Position numbers and translations under genes: made by a program
Part shown: positions 1 to 5,230 of the stretch, one piece after another
How the letters are laid out: each line of letters begins with the position of its first letter
Position numbering within the stretch: the first letter of the stretch is position 1
From: UBA4823 sp034436035
GTDB lineage: Bacteria > Chloroflexota > Anaerolineae > Anaerolineales > UBA4823
Direction of reading: 5' to 3'
NCBI GenBank assembly: GCA_034436035.1
Contig: DAOTVW010000193.1
Coordinates: forward strand, 1-5,230
DNA length: 5,230 nt
Notes under the pieces: generated by a model
The model's database searches: none
What the model was told of the DNA's origin: nothing
Seen by the model: the letters and a program-made list of their open reading frames with translations, nothing else

Positions 1-105
1 TATCCAGAGGCGACAGAATCCGAACTACGCCGAAAACTGGCAGATTTATTACTGGGTGAAGAACTGGCACGCAAAGTATACGGAGAATCGTTCGATGCAA
101 AATGA
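1..105 (+). CDS. C-terminal end of an unrecognised protein (partial)
   Basis: The frame is open from the first base of the window and ends at TGA 103-105, giving 34 residues that begin YPEATESELRRKLADLLLG and end ESFDAK. The piece is rich in Glu, Lys, Arg and Leu and reads as one or two amphipathic helices with no motif I recognise. The start and most of the protein lie outside the window, so no function can be proposed. The next + strand gene begins about 340 bases downstream behind its own promoter, so the two are probably not one operon. Nothing like a strong intrinsic terminator follows the stop. The coding call rests only on the open frame and plausible composition, since the sequence is short. 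Confidence 0.5.
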   Translation, partial: YPEATESELRRKLADLLLGEELARKVYGESFDAK

Positions 106-277
106 ACCATTGGAAGTCACACTGAAAAACAGAAGGTTTTCGAGAAAATTTACGTTCTATATCTGATTGGTAGCTATACTCTTTTTGTTTGGACAACCCG
201 GTAGTGCATTGCACCTTGTGCAAGTAATTGCGATGTTCCTATACGCTTATTGAGTCTGTTTCTGCCATCGTTCCCTT
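106..277. other. Intergenic stretch with overlapping dyad cluster
   Basis: I find no convincing gene here. The notable structure is at 204-223, where two dyads share bases: GTGCA-T-TGCAC (204-214) and TTGCAC-CTT-GTGCAA (209-223). The two pairings are mutually exclusive in RNA. No T-run follows, so this is not a standard intrinsic terminator for the gene ending at 105. It could be a protein-binding site or chance. Confidence 0.3.
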
Positions 278-336
278 AGTAACATTTTCTTTTGAGTGAA
301 CGATGATAATTCAGTAACATTTTATTTGATAGAACG
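278..336. repeat. Pair of imperfect direct repeats, 35-bp period
   Basis: Two copies in the same orientation lie at 278-302 and 313-336. Both begin with the identical 11-mer AGTAACATTTT and end in GAACG, with a few substitutions and a one-base indel between. The second copy ends 7 bases before the -35 element of the promoter serving the NYN gene. They could be tandem operator sites or the worn end of a transposable element: IS21-family ends, for example, carry several repeated blocks. No transposase is visible in the window. Confidence 0.55.
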
Positions 337-343
337 CGCCCTC

Positions 344-372
344 TTGACAAACTGATAATTTTAAGAAATAAT
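344..372 (+). promoter_or_regulatory. Sigma-70-type promoter for the NYN gene
   Basis: A perfect -35 hexamer TTGACA (344-349) is followed by a 17-bp spacer and AATAAT (367-372), which matches 5 of 6 positions of the -10 consensus. Transcription would start near 379 and give a leader of about 65-70 nt containing the palindrome at 395-404 and the hairpin at 412-433 ahead of the NYN start codon. This is the best promoter on the + strand of the window. Confidence 0.6.
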
Positions 373-394
373 TGAAATGTATCCCCCGGTAGTA

Positions 395-404
395 GTTCGC
401 GAAC
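395..404. promoter_or_regulatory. 10-bp perfect palindrome, possible operator
   Basis: GTTCGCGAAC is its own reverse complement and lies about 16 bp after the predicted transcription start. It is flanked by two CCCGGT hexamers (385-390 and 404-409). The near-zero loop makes it a poor RNA hairpin but a reasonable DNA site for a dimeric protein. The regulatory role is inference. Confidence 0.3.
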
Positions 405-411
405 CCGGTGC

Positions 412-433
412 GAGACCGCCTCCTGGCGGTCTC
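412..433 (+). ncRNA. GC-rich leader hairpin upstream of the NYN start
   Basis: The arms GAGACCGCC (412-420) and GGCGGTCTC (425-433) pair perfectly over 9 bp around the four-base loop TCCT. A T-rich but interrupted stretch follows (TGTGTTTATGTTT). The hairpin sits between the promoter and the ATG codons at 441 and 447. It could be a weak attenuator, a structured 5' leader that sets translation, or a substrate for the nuclease encoded just downstream. Starting the protein at GTG 408 would place the hairpin inside the coding sequence. The structure is seen directly; its role is inference. Confidence 0.5.
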
Positions 434-446
434 TGTGTTTATGTTT

Positions 447-1061
447 ATGAAAACCAATATCTATATTGATGGTTTTAATCTTTATTACGGTTGCGTCAAA
501 GACACGCCCTACAAATGGCTGAATTTGGCGAAAATGTGCCGTCTCTTGTTGCCCTGCGATGAAATTATAAGAATCAAATACTTCACAGCGCTGGTCACGC
601 CTCGCCCAAGTGATCTCGAAAAACCAATTCGTCAACGTCTTTATTTACGCGCTTTGCTAACTATCCCAAACCTGGAAATTATTTATGGAAGTTTTTTATC
701 AAGTGAAGTGCGAATGCCTCTTTCGCCTCCTGATAAAGGTTTTGCTCGGGTCATCAAAACAGAAGAAAAAGGATCCGATGTAAACTTGGCGACTCACTTG
801 TTATTGGATGGCTTTCGAAATGACTATGAACTTGCCGTAATAGTATCGAATGATTCAGATTTGCTCTTGCCAATTCGCGTTGTAACAGAACAATTCGGAA
901 AGCCGGTTGGGTTACTCAATCCACAGAAACATCCCAGTGCCGTGCTTGTGCCACATGTGCTGTTTGTCAAAAATATCCGCAAGAATGTATTGTACAACAG
1001 CCAATTTCCTGATGTGTTGTCTGATGCTCATGGGATTTTTCGTAAGCCGGCTACCTGGTAA
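447..1061 (+). CDS. NYN-domain (PIN-like) ribonuclease family protein
   Basis: This 204-residue protein reads as a single NYN domain, the PIN-like metal-dependent RNase fold (LabA/DUF88-type relatives). Using ATG 447 as residue 1, the expected acidic motifs are in order. The first strand ends in IYIDGFNLYYG (D8). A central KTEEKGSDVNLATHLL follows (E106, E107, D111), and then IVSNDSDLLLPI (D136, D138). Together these should bind the catalytic Mg/Mn. It probably cleaves RNA in the cytoplasm; the target is unknown. No Shine-Dalgarno precedes ATG 447 or the in-frame ATG 441. GTG 408 would add 13 residues encoded by the leader hairpin. I prefer 447 because the family strand 1 begins there. The gene stands alone behind its own promoter, with no partner antitoxin visible. 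The ending FRKPATW looks like a natural C-terminus, so it is probably intact. Confidence 0.85.
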   Translation: MKTNIYIDGFNLYYGCVKDTPYKWLNLAKMCRLLLPCDEIIRIKYFTALVTPRPSDLEKPIRQRLYLRALLTIPNLEIIYGSFLSSEVRMPLSPPDKGFARVIKTEEKGSDVNLATHLLLDGFRNDYELAVIVSNDSDLLLPIRVVTEQFGKPVGLLNPQKHPSAVLVPHVLFVKNIRKNVLYNSQFPDVLSDAHGIFRKPATW

Positions 1062-1228
1062 GCAGGACATGCTATGTCAAAACCTGTCCTTAAAAAGTTT
1101 TCGACGCTGTCAAAAGCATGGGTTTCCAGAAACAAGAAATCCCCAATGCGCTCAGATTGAATCTCATCCCCAAATTCAAGCACCCCTATCAAATCCGCAC
1201 CTTTGTGCGCTTTTTCTACTGCGATCAC
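1028..1228 (-). CDS. Small unrecognised minus-strand frame, possible gene remnant
   Basis: A GTG start at 1228 with AGGA eight bases upstream gives 66 residues ending at TGA 1028-1030. The same frame stays open back to 1309, inside the acetyltransferase gene. In the stretch decoding VGVIAVEKAHKGADLIGVLE onward, more than half of the codons begin with G. This is a strong coding signature, and the opposite strand lacks it. I do not recognise the product. The last 11 codons overlap the 3' end of the NYN gene tail to tail, so the C-terminal residues may be read-through into foreign sequence. It is either a small gene co-transcribed with the upstream acetyltransferase or a fragment of a larger gene that lost its ends. 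Confidence 0.35.
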   Translation of the reverse strand: MIAVEKAHKGADLIGVLEFGDEIQSERIGDFLFLETHAFDSVENFLRTGFDIACPAYQVAGLRKIP

Positions 1229-1263
1229 ACCGACTTTCCTGCCACAACCTCCCCCGGTTTTTT

Positions 1264-1851
1264 TTATTTGCTTAACAAACCAATCAAATGTGCCTTTACA
1301 GATTGCCATTCTTCGACGATGATGCTGTAATATACGGAATGTCGGATCGTGCCATCGGGCAATATCATGTGGTTGCGGAATATCCCTTCCTTCGTTGCTC
1401 CAATTCGCTCAATTGCCTTTTGGGAACGGATGTTGCGCAAATCGGTTTTGAACTGAACGCGAATGCAGCCTAAACCTTCAAATGCGTGCTGGAGCAGCAG
1501 AAACTTACATTCTGTGTTGACAACGCTGCGCTGGTAGGCTCTTCCGTACCAGGTTCCGCCAATTTCCAACCCACGGTCTTTTGGACGTATTTCCATATAT
1601 CGCGTCGCTCCAATTGCTTTACCGCTCTTTAAATCGATCACCGCAAAGGGCAGATCAGTGCCTTTTTCTTGCCGCTTTAAGATTTCTGCAATCCAATTGC
1701 GCATATCTTGTTCGCTGCGCACCCAACCATAGACCATGTAACGCCAGATTTCATCATCCAATCCGACCAGGCAAAGGTCTTGCAGGTGATCCATGGAAAG
1801 CGGTTCTAAGCGGACAAATTGACCGGTTAATGTGATTGGCGAAATGTTCAT
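1264..1851 (-). CDS. GNAT N-acetyltransferase, RimJ/RimL type
   Basis: This 195-residue protein has the usual length and order of the RimJ/RimL-like GNAT family (Acetyltransf_3), which moves an acetyl group from acetyl-CoA to an amine on a protein terminus or small molecule. The N-terminal strand LTGQFVRLEPLSMDHLQDL leads to a middle strand pair, LPFAVIDLKSGKAIGATRYMEI (residues 67-88). The acetyl-CoA region follows: GGTWYGRAYQRSVVNTE (98-114), then LLLQHAFEGLGCIRVQFKTDLRN. RSQKAIERIGATKEGIFR (142-159) is the classic family ending with the conserved N-x-x-S-x-x-A-I-x-R pattern. The Q107-R108-S-x-V-N-T-E segment matches the QRTxVNTE variant of the pyrophosphate-binding loop. The substrate cannot be read from sequence. 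The gene diverges from the membrane protein at 2057 and has its own promoter at 1882-1910. Its Shine-Dalgarno is weak (GGGA about nine bases from the ATG). Confidence 0.88.
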   Translation of the reverse strand: MNISPITLTGQFVRLEPLSMDHLQDLCLVGLDDEIWRYMVYGWVRSEQDMRNWIAEILKRQEKGTDLPFAVIDLKSGKAIGATRYMEIRPKDRGLEIGGTWYGRAYQRSVVNTECKFLLLQHAFEGLGCIRVQFKTDLRNIRSQKAIERIGATKEGIFRNHMILPDGTIRHSVYYSIIVEEWQSVKAHLIGLLSK

Positions 1852-1881
1852 CTTTTATTCCCATTAGAAAGGTGTGGGCTT

Positions 1882-1910
1882 ATTATAGTAGAAGCAGTTT
1901 ATCATGGCAA
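1882..1910 (-). promoter_or_regulatory. Sigma-70-type promoter for the acetyltransferase
   Basis: Read on the minus strand, TTGCCA (1910-1905, 5 of 6 to the -35 consensus) is followed by exactly 17 bp and a perfect TATAAT (1887-1882). Transcription would begin near 1875, giving a short leader of about 25 nt before ATG 1851. Confidence 0.65.
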
Positions 1911-1942
1911 CCGCTCCATCACAATGGAAAATTGTCCCCATA

Positions 1943-2031
1943 AAATCGATTTATATCTTATACTGTTTATAAATGCAGAGTCGTAATTGGAATATGGTAA
2001 TGTCACCCATAATCATTTCGCTTTCATGATT
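1943..2031. promoter_or_regulatory. Dyads in the divergent intergenic region
   Basis: Two symmetric elements lie between the diverging genes. AAATCGATTT (1943-1952) is a perfect 10-bp palindrome. AATCAT (2011-2016) and ATGATT (2026-2031) form a 6-bp inverted repeat around nine bases, ending about 12 bases before the Shine-Dalgarno of the membrane protein. A possible -10 for the + strand gene is TATACT (1959-1964), but no matching -35 is at a normal distance (TTGTCC at 1932 is 21 bp away). These are candidate regulatory sites only. Confidence 0.25.
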
Positions 2032-2043
2032 TCGAGATTTTAC

Positions 2044-2052
2044 AAAGGAGGT
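2044..2052 (+). promoter_or_regulatory. Consensus Shine-Dalgarno of the membrane protein
   Basis: AAAGGAGGT is a full match to the anti-Shine-Dalgarno and lies four bases before ATG 2057. It decides that start over the in-frame ATG five codons later and suggests efficient translation. It is much stronger than the ribosome sites of the other genes in the window. Confidence 0.8.
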
Positions 2053-2056
2053 CCTT

Positions 2057-2689
2057 ATGACTGAGTCAGCAATGCGAGCGCTTGCAATCCTGCGCGATGG
2101 GAGCCATTTTCAATGGTATGTTATCCCATTATTATCGTTTGTCTTTTATGTCTATACCGTTGAAGCGGAAAAAAGGAATTGGAATCTGATCTTAGCTGGC
2201 TTAGCGTTTTGGGGGATGGATTGGTTTAATGAGATTTGGAATGGATTGGTTCTGCATTTTAGCGGCTATGCACCGGTATGGGGAGAGCCAGGACCGACCG
2301 CATATCTTATCCTGGTTGGTTTGAATATCGAAACGATGTTTATGTTTTCGGTTGCTGGCATCATTTGGACGAAGATGCTGCTTCCAGATCGCAAAGCCAA
2401 GATTTTGGGCATCAATAACCGCTGGTTTGTAGCGATTGCGGGGTCGCTATTCTGTGTCTTTGTGGAGTATTTACTGAATAGTGTTGGGGCTCTGACCTGG
2501 GAATACCCATGGTGGAATCGTGGCGCTCCTTATTTGATCTTTCTGTTCGGGTATCTAACCTTCTTTATCGTGGCATTTTGGGTTTATGATATGCCGAAGA
2601 TGCGTCAAAAATTAATCACCGTGGCTGTGATTTGGGCAGTGGATATCGTGGCGCTGATAGTTTTTCTGGGATTGCTAAAGTGGATTTAA
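2057..2689 (+). CDS. Six-span integral membrane protein of unknown function
   Basis: This 210-residue, strongly hydrophobic protein is rich in Trp, Phe and Tyr. By eye there are six membrane segments: about residues 18-36, 44-66, 82-105, 122-146, 157-177 and 187-209. There is no cleavable signal peptide. Positive residues (K39, R40; K106, R112, K113, K115; K181, R183, K185) sit in the loops after spans 1, 3 and 5, so those loops and hence both termini relate as N-out and C-out by the positive-inside rule. Polar residues inside or at the ends of spans are conspicuous: D55, N58, E59 and N62 in span 2, N90 and E92 in span 3, E137 and N141 in span 4. An aromatic loop WEYPWWN (148-154) follows span 4. 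Such placement suggests a ligand or ion site, but I do not recognise the family. It is probably transcribed alone, since gyrA follows after 84 bases with its own ribosome site. Confidence 0.8.
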   Translation: MTESAMRALAILRDGSHFQWYVIPLLSFVFYVYTVEAEKRNWNLILAGLAFWGMDWFNEIWNGLVLHFSGYAPVWGEPGPTAYLILVGLNIETMFMFSVAGIIWTKMLLPDRKAKILGINNRWFVAIAGSLFCVFVEYLLNSVGALTWEYPWWNRGAPYLIFLFGYLTFFIVAFWVYDMPKMRQKLITVAVIWAVDIVALIVFLGLLKWI

Positions 2690-2773
2690 TCTGATTGTGG
2701 AGCTGCGAATCACAACGCTCGTGACGAGTTTGCCTTCAGGATTTTTATAGCATTCTTTTGACAAAGGACATTT
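2690..2773 (+). other. Spacer and ribosome site ahead of gyrA
   Basis: AAAGGAC (2763-2769) serves as Shine-Dalgarno for ATG 2774, with a spacing of four to five bases. Upstream are two small dyads: TTGTG/CACAA (2695-2699 and 2711-2715) and CTCGT-G-ACGAG (2718-2728). Neither is followed directly by a T-run, so neither is a convincing terminator. I see no well-spaced promoter (TATAGC at 2746 lacks a -35), so read-through from the membrane protein gene is possible. Confidence 0.4.
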
Positions 2774-5230
2774 ATGGAAATCGGTTTAGTTCGTTCTATT
2801 GATATCGATCAAGAGATGCAACAAGCTTATCTTGATTATGCGATGAGTGTGATTGTCTCACGTGCCTTGCCGGATGCACGGGATGGGCTTAAACCAGTGC
2901 ACCGCCGAATTTTATATGCCATGTACGAAATCGGTTTACGACCCGACACGCCATATAAAAAATCGGCTCGTATTGTTGGAGAGGTATTGGGGAAATACCA
3001 TCCGCATGGGGATATGGCGGTGTATGAGGCGATGGCGCGCATGGCGCAGGATTTCTCGATGCGCTATTTGCTGGTGGACGGACAAGGAAATTTCGGCAGC
3101 GTTGATGGGGATCCACCCGCAGCAATGCGTTATACCGAAGCTCGTCTGGCGGCGCCGGCGATGGAAATGTTAGCCGATATTGAAAAAGATACCGTAGATT
3201 ATCTCAGCAATTTTGATGATACGCTCAAAGAACCAGCGGTCTTGCCAGCCGCATTTCCAAATTTGTTAGTGAATGGGGCAACGGGTATTGCAGTGGGGAT
3301 GTCTACCAGTATTCCTCCTCATAATCTTGGCGAGGTGGTGGATGCACTGTGTTATTTGCTCGTCAATTGGGAAAAGATGGATGATATCACCATCGCAGAT
3401 TTAATGAAGTTTATTCAAGGACCGGATTTCCCCACCGGCGGTATAATCCTGGCGTCTGAGGGGGAGGAATCGCTCGCCAGTGCTTATGGAAGTGGGCGGG
3501 GGCAGGTAACCGTTCAGGCACGCGCTCATTTTGAAGAGATGGAACGGGGGCGCAGCCGCATCATCATTACGGAATTGCCCTATATGGTCAATAAATCAGC
3601 CTTGATCGAACGCATTGCCGAGCTGGTGCGGGAAGAAAAACTAACTGGTGTAGCAGATTTGCGTGACGAATCCGATCAGCGCGGCATGCGGATTGTGATT
3701 GAGGTCAGTAAGAACAGTGAGGCAGAAAGGGTGCTGAGCGATTTGTACAAACACACACCAATGCAAAGCACCTTCAGTATCATTATGTTAGCGCTTGTGG
3801 ATGGCGAACCACGCTTGCTCAGTTTAAAACAAGCATTGAGGGTCTATTTAGATCATCGGATTACAATTACCCGCCGCCGCAGTGAATATGAATTGCGCCG
3901 CGCCCGGGAACGAGCCCATATTCTGGAGGGGTTGCGGGTAGCGTTAAAAAACCTTGACGAAGTGATCGAGTTAATCCGTAAATCCGCCGATACCGAAACG
4001 GCGCGCCAGAAACTGATGAAGCGTTTTAAACTGAGTGAATTACAGGCTAATGCGATCTTGGATATGCCATTAAAACGCCTGGCAGCGTTGGAACGGAAAA
4101 AGATTGAAGAAGAGTATAAGGAACTTTTGGCAAAAATAAAAGAGCTCGAGTCATTATTGAAATCGCCGAAGAAAATCCGTCAAGTGGCTGCGGATGAGCT
4201 GCAAGCGGTAAAAGAGGCATTTGGAGACCGGCGCCGTACCCAAATCGCCTCCATTTCCCAGAAAAAAGGGCAAACCACCCTGCTCACTGCCGCGGATTTA
4301 GCCCCGCAAGGGGAAGTTTGGATTGCCCTTTCGCCACAAGGGAAAATCAGCCGTATGCCGGGTGATAAGCTGCCGCGCTTGAGCGGCAATGAGGCAGCGG
4401 GATGGCTCATCAAGGCGCAGGGAAAGGATGTGTTATATATAGTGCTGAGTAATGGGGAATGCGCCGCGTTGCCAGTCCACACCATCCCAGAGGTGACACG
4501 GTTAAGTGATGGTTCATTACTGAGCGCGATTTCCCCCGTCATAGAAGCAGAGAAGGTTGCCACAATTTTTGCTTTGCCGCCGAAAAACGAACGACCATCC
4601 GATTGGTTTGTGGTAACGATTACCCAACAAGGTTTTGTAAAAAAATCCAGGTTAGATGAATTAGGAGGAGCAGCTGCGCATCTGTTTTTTCTCGCGAAGG
4701 TAAACCCAGGTGATCGCCTGATTGATGTGCTTTTTACGCACGCCGATCAGGAGATATTATTAGCCACGCAAAAAGGGATGGCAATTCGATTTAAAGAGGA
4801 GTCCGTTCGCCCGATGGGTTTATTGGCTGCAGGGGTTTTGGGGATCAAGTTAGAAGAAGGTGATCAGGTAATTGGCGGTGTCGTTCTCCCCGTCGCTGGG
4901 CAAATTCTCTTGGTAGCCACAAATGGGTATGCAAAGCGATTAATAGAAGATCAATTTCCCCAACAGGGTCGCTATGGACAAGGTGTTCAAGCTTGGAAGC
5001 TGCCACAGCAGGTAGCTCTGGTTGGGGTGGCGGCTGGGAAAGAAAATGCACAAGCGACATTGTTCCTGGAAAAACTAGCCCCTAAAGGCATCCGTTTTGA
5101 TGAAGCACCGCTGCAAAGCCGCACAGGGCGAGGAAAGCCTATTCAAGCGTTGAAAAGTTCAGACAAAATCGTCCGCTTGGTTGTCCCGCGTGAATGGAAT
5201 TGGTCTTCTGGCTCCCCAAAACGGACGAGC
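2774..5230 (+). CDS. gyrA: DNA gyrase / topoisomerase IV subunit A (3' end cut by window)
   Basis: This is the DNA-breaking and rejoining subunit of a type IIA topoisomerase, which pairs with an ATPase B subunit not present here. The frame is open for 819 codons to the window edge. B. subtilis GyrA is about 821 residues, so little is missing. The winged-helix region has LKPVHRR (39-45), GEVLGKYHPHGD (69-80) and AAMRYTE with catalytic Tyr120 and Arg119. Ile172 in NGATGIAVGM matches the intercalating Ile of E. coli GyrA (I174). PDFPTGG (217-223) marks the tower, followed by the long coiled coil and C-gate (about 345-480). The six-bladed C-terminal DNA-wrapping domain runs from about 485. Oddities: Met81 and Glu85 replace E. 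coli Ser83 and Asp87, the usual ILDMRL reads ILDMPL (Pro432), and the first blade lacks the QRRGGKG GyrA-box, so a ParC-like role is possible. The start follows AAAGGAC. gyrB is not adjacent. Confidence 0.95.
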   Translation, partial: MEIGLVRSIDIDQEMQQAYLDYAMSVIVSRALPDARDGLKPVHRRILYAMYEIGLRPDTPYKKSARIVGEVLGKYHPHGDMAVYEAMARMAQDFSMRYLLVDGQGNFGSVDGDPPAAMRYTEARLAAPAMEMLADIEKDTVDYLSNFDDTLKEPAVLPAAFPNLLVNGATGIAVGMSTSIPPHNLGEVVDALCYLLVNWEKMDDITIADLMKFIQGPDFPTGGIILASEGEESLASAYGSGRGQVTVQARAHFEEMERGRSRIIITELPYMVNKSALIERIAELVREEKLTGVADLRDESDQRGMRIVIEVSKNSEAERVLSDLYKHTPMQSTFSIIMLALVDGEPRLLSLKQALRVYLDHRITITRRRSEYELRRARERAHILEGLRVALKNLDEVIELIRKSADTETARQKLMKRFKLSELQANAILDMPLKRLAALERKKIEEEYKELLAKIKELESLLKSPKKIRQVAADELQAVKEAFGDRRRTQIASISQKKGQTTLLTAADLAPQGEVWIALSPQGKISRMPGDKLPRLSGNEAAGWLIKAQGKDVLYIVLSNGECAALPVHTIPEVTRLSDGSLLSAISPVIEAEKVATIFALPPKNERPSDWFVVTITQQGFVKKSRLDELGGAAAHLFFLAKVNPGDRLIDVLFTHADQEILLATQKGMAIRFKEESVRPMGLLAAGVLGIKLEEGDQVIGGVVLPVAGQILLVATNGYAKRLIEDQFPQQGRYGQGVQAWKLPQQVALVGVAAGKENAQATLFLEKLAPKGIRFDEAPLQSRTGRGKPIQALKSSDKIVRLVVPREWNWSSGSPKRTS

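Noticed and set aside
381..433. tRNA-like or attachment-site sequence in the NYN leader (TTCGCGAACCC resembles a T-arm)
   Set aside because: No acceptor, D-arm or anticodon stem can be folded around it, and no tRNA-length cloverleaf fits.
276..635. 119-residue open frame on the minus strand
   Set aside because: It is antisense to the NYN gene and its promoter region, has no ribosome site, and its N-terminal text is the complement of the repeats and hairpin. It is a shadow.
1064..1090. AGGACA / TGTCCT inverted repeat just after the NYN stop
   Set aside because: It has a six-bp stem with a 15-base loop and no T-run on either strand. It is too weak to call a terminator or element end.
1246..1265. 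Possible intrinsic terminator for the NYN gene: AACC, six-base loop, GGTT, then a T-run
   Set aside because: The stem is only four base pairs, nearly 190 bases past the stop, so the T-run is the sole support.
907..1330. Two + strand open frames (907-1275 and 1118-1330)
   Set aside because: The first overlaps the NYN gene out of frame and the second lies opposite the coding-like minus frame and the acetyltransferase. Their composition (runs of Ser, Pro, Cys, His) is typical of shadow frames.
2836..5060. Several open frames inside the topoisomerase gene on both strands
   Set aside because: All lie within one uninterrupted 819-codon frame with unmistakable GyrA motifs and have no ribosome sites or recognisable products.
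1..5230. CRISPR array or tandem repeat array
   Set aside because: No set of three or more regularly spaced repeats is present; the only direct repeat is the two-copy element at 278-336.

Overview
The window reads like an ordinary chromosomal stretch from a bacterium of moderate GC content. The type II topoisomerase A subunit at its right end resembles those I associate with Chloroflexota (Anaerolineae-like). That placement is an impression from the protein text, not a computed result.

Layout, left to right. Positions 1-105 hold the last 34 codons of an unrecognised + strand gene. Positions 106-446 are a non-coding stretch with an overlapping dyad cluster, a pair of imperfect direct repeats 35 bp apart, a near-consensus sigma-70 promoter, a 10-bp palindrome and a perfect 9-bp hairpin. 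These lead into a NYN-domain (PIN-like) ribonuclease gene at 447-1061. Between its 3' end and the next gene lies a short minus-strand frame (1028-1228) that looks coding but is unrecognised. It may be a remnant. A complete RimJ/RimL-type GNAT acetyltransferase follows on the minus strand (1264-1851), with a strong promoter at 1882-1910. Diverging from it is a six-span membrane protein of unknown function (2057-2689) with a textbook Shine-Dalgarno. From 2774 to the window edge runs an uninterrupted 819-codon DNA gyrase/topoisomerase IV A subunit, probably only slightly truncated by the edge.

The genes do not form a visible pathway. The left half (NYN gene, structured leader, repeats, possible gene remnant) looks like accessory material, while gyrA is housekeeping. 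The points most worth a second look are the NYN leader architecture, the possible remnant beneath the NYN 3' end, and two features of the topoisomerase. Its quinolone-pocket Ser is replaced by Met, and the canonical GyrA-box is absent from the first C-terminal blade.
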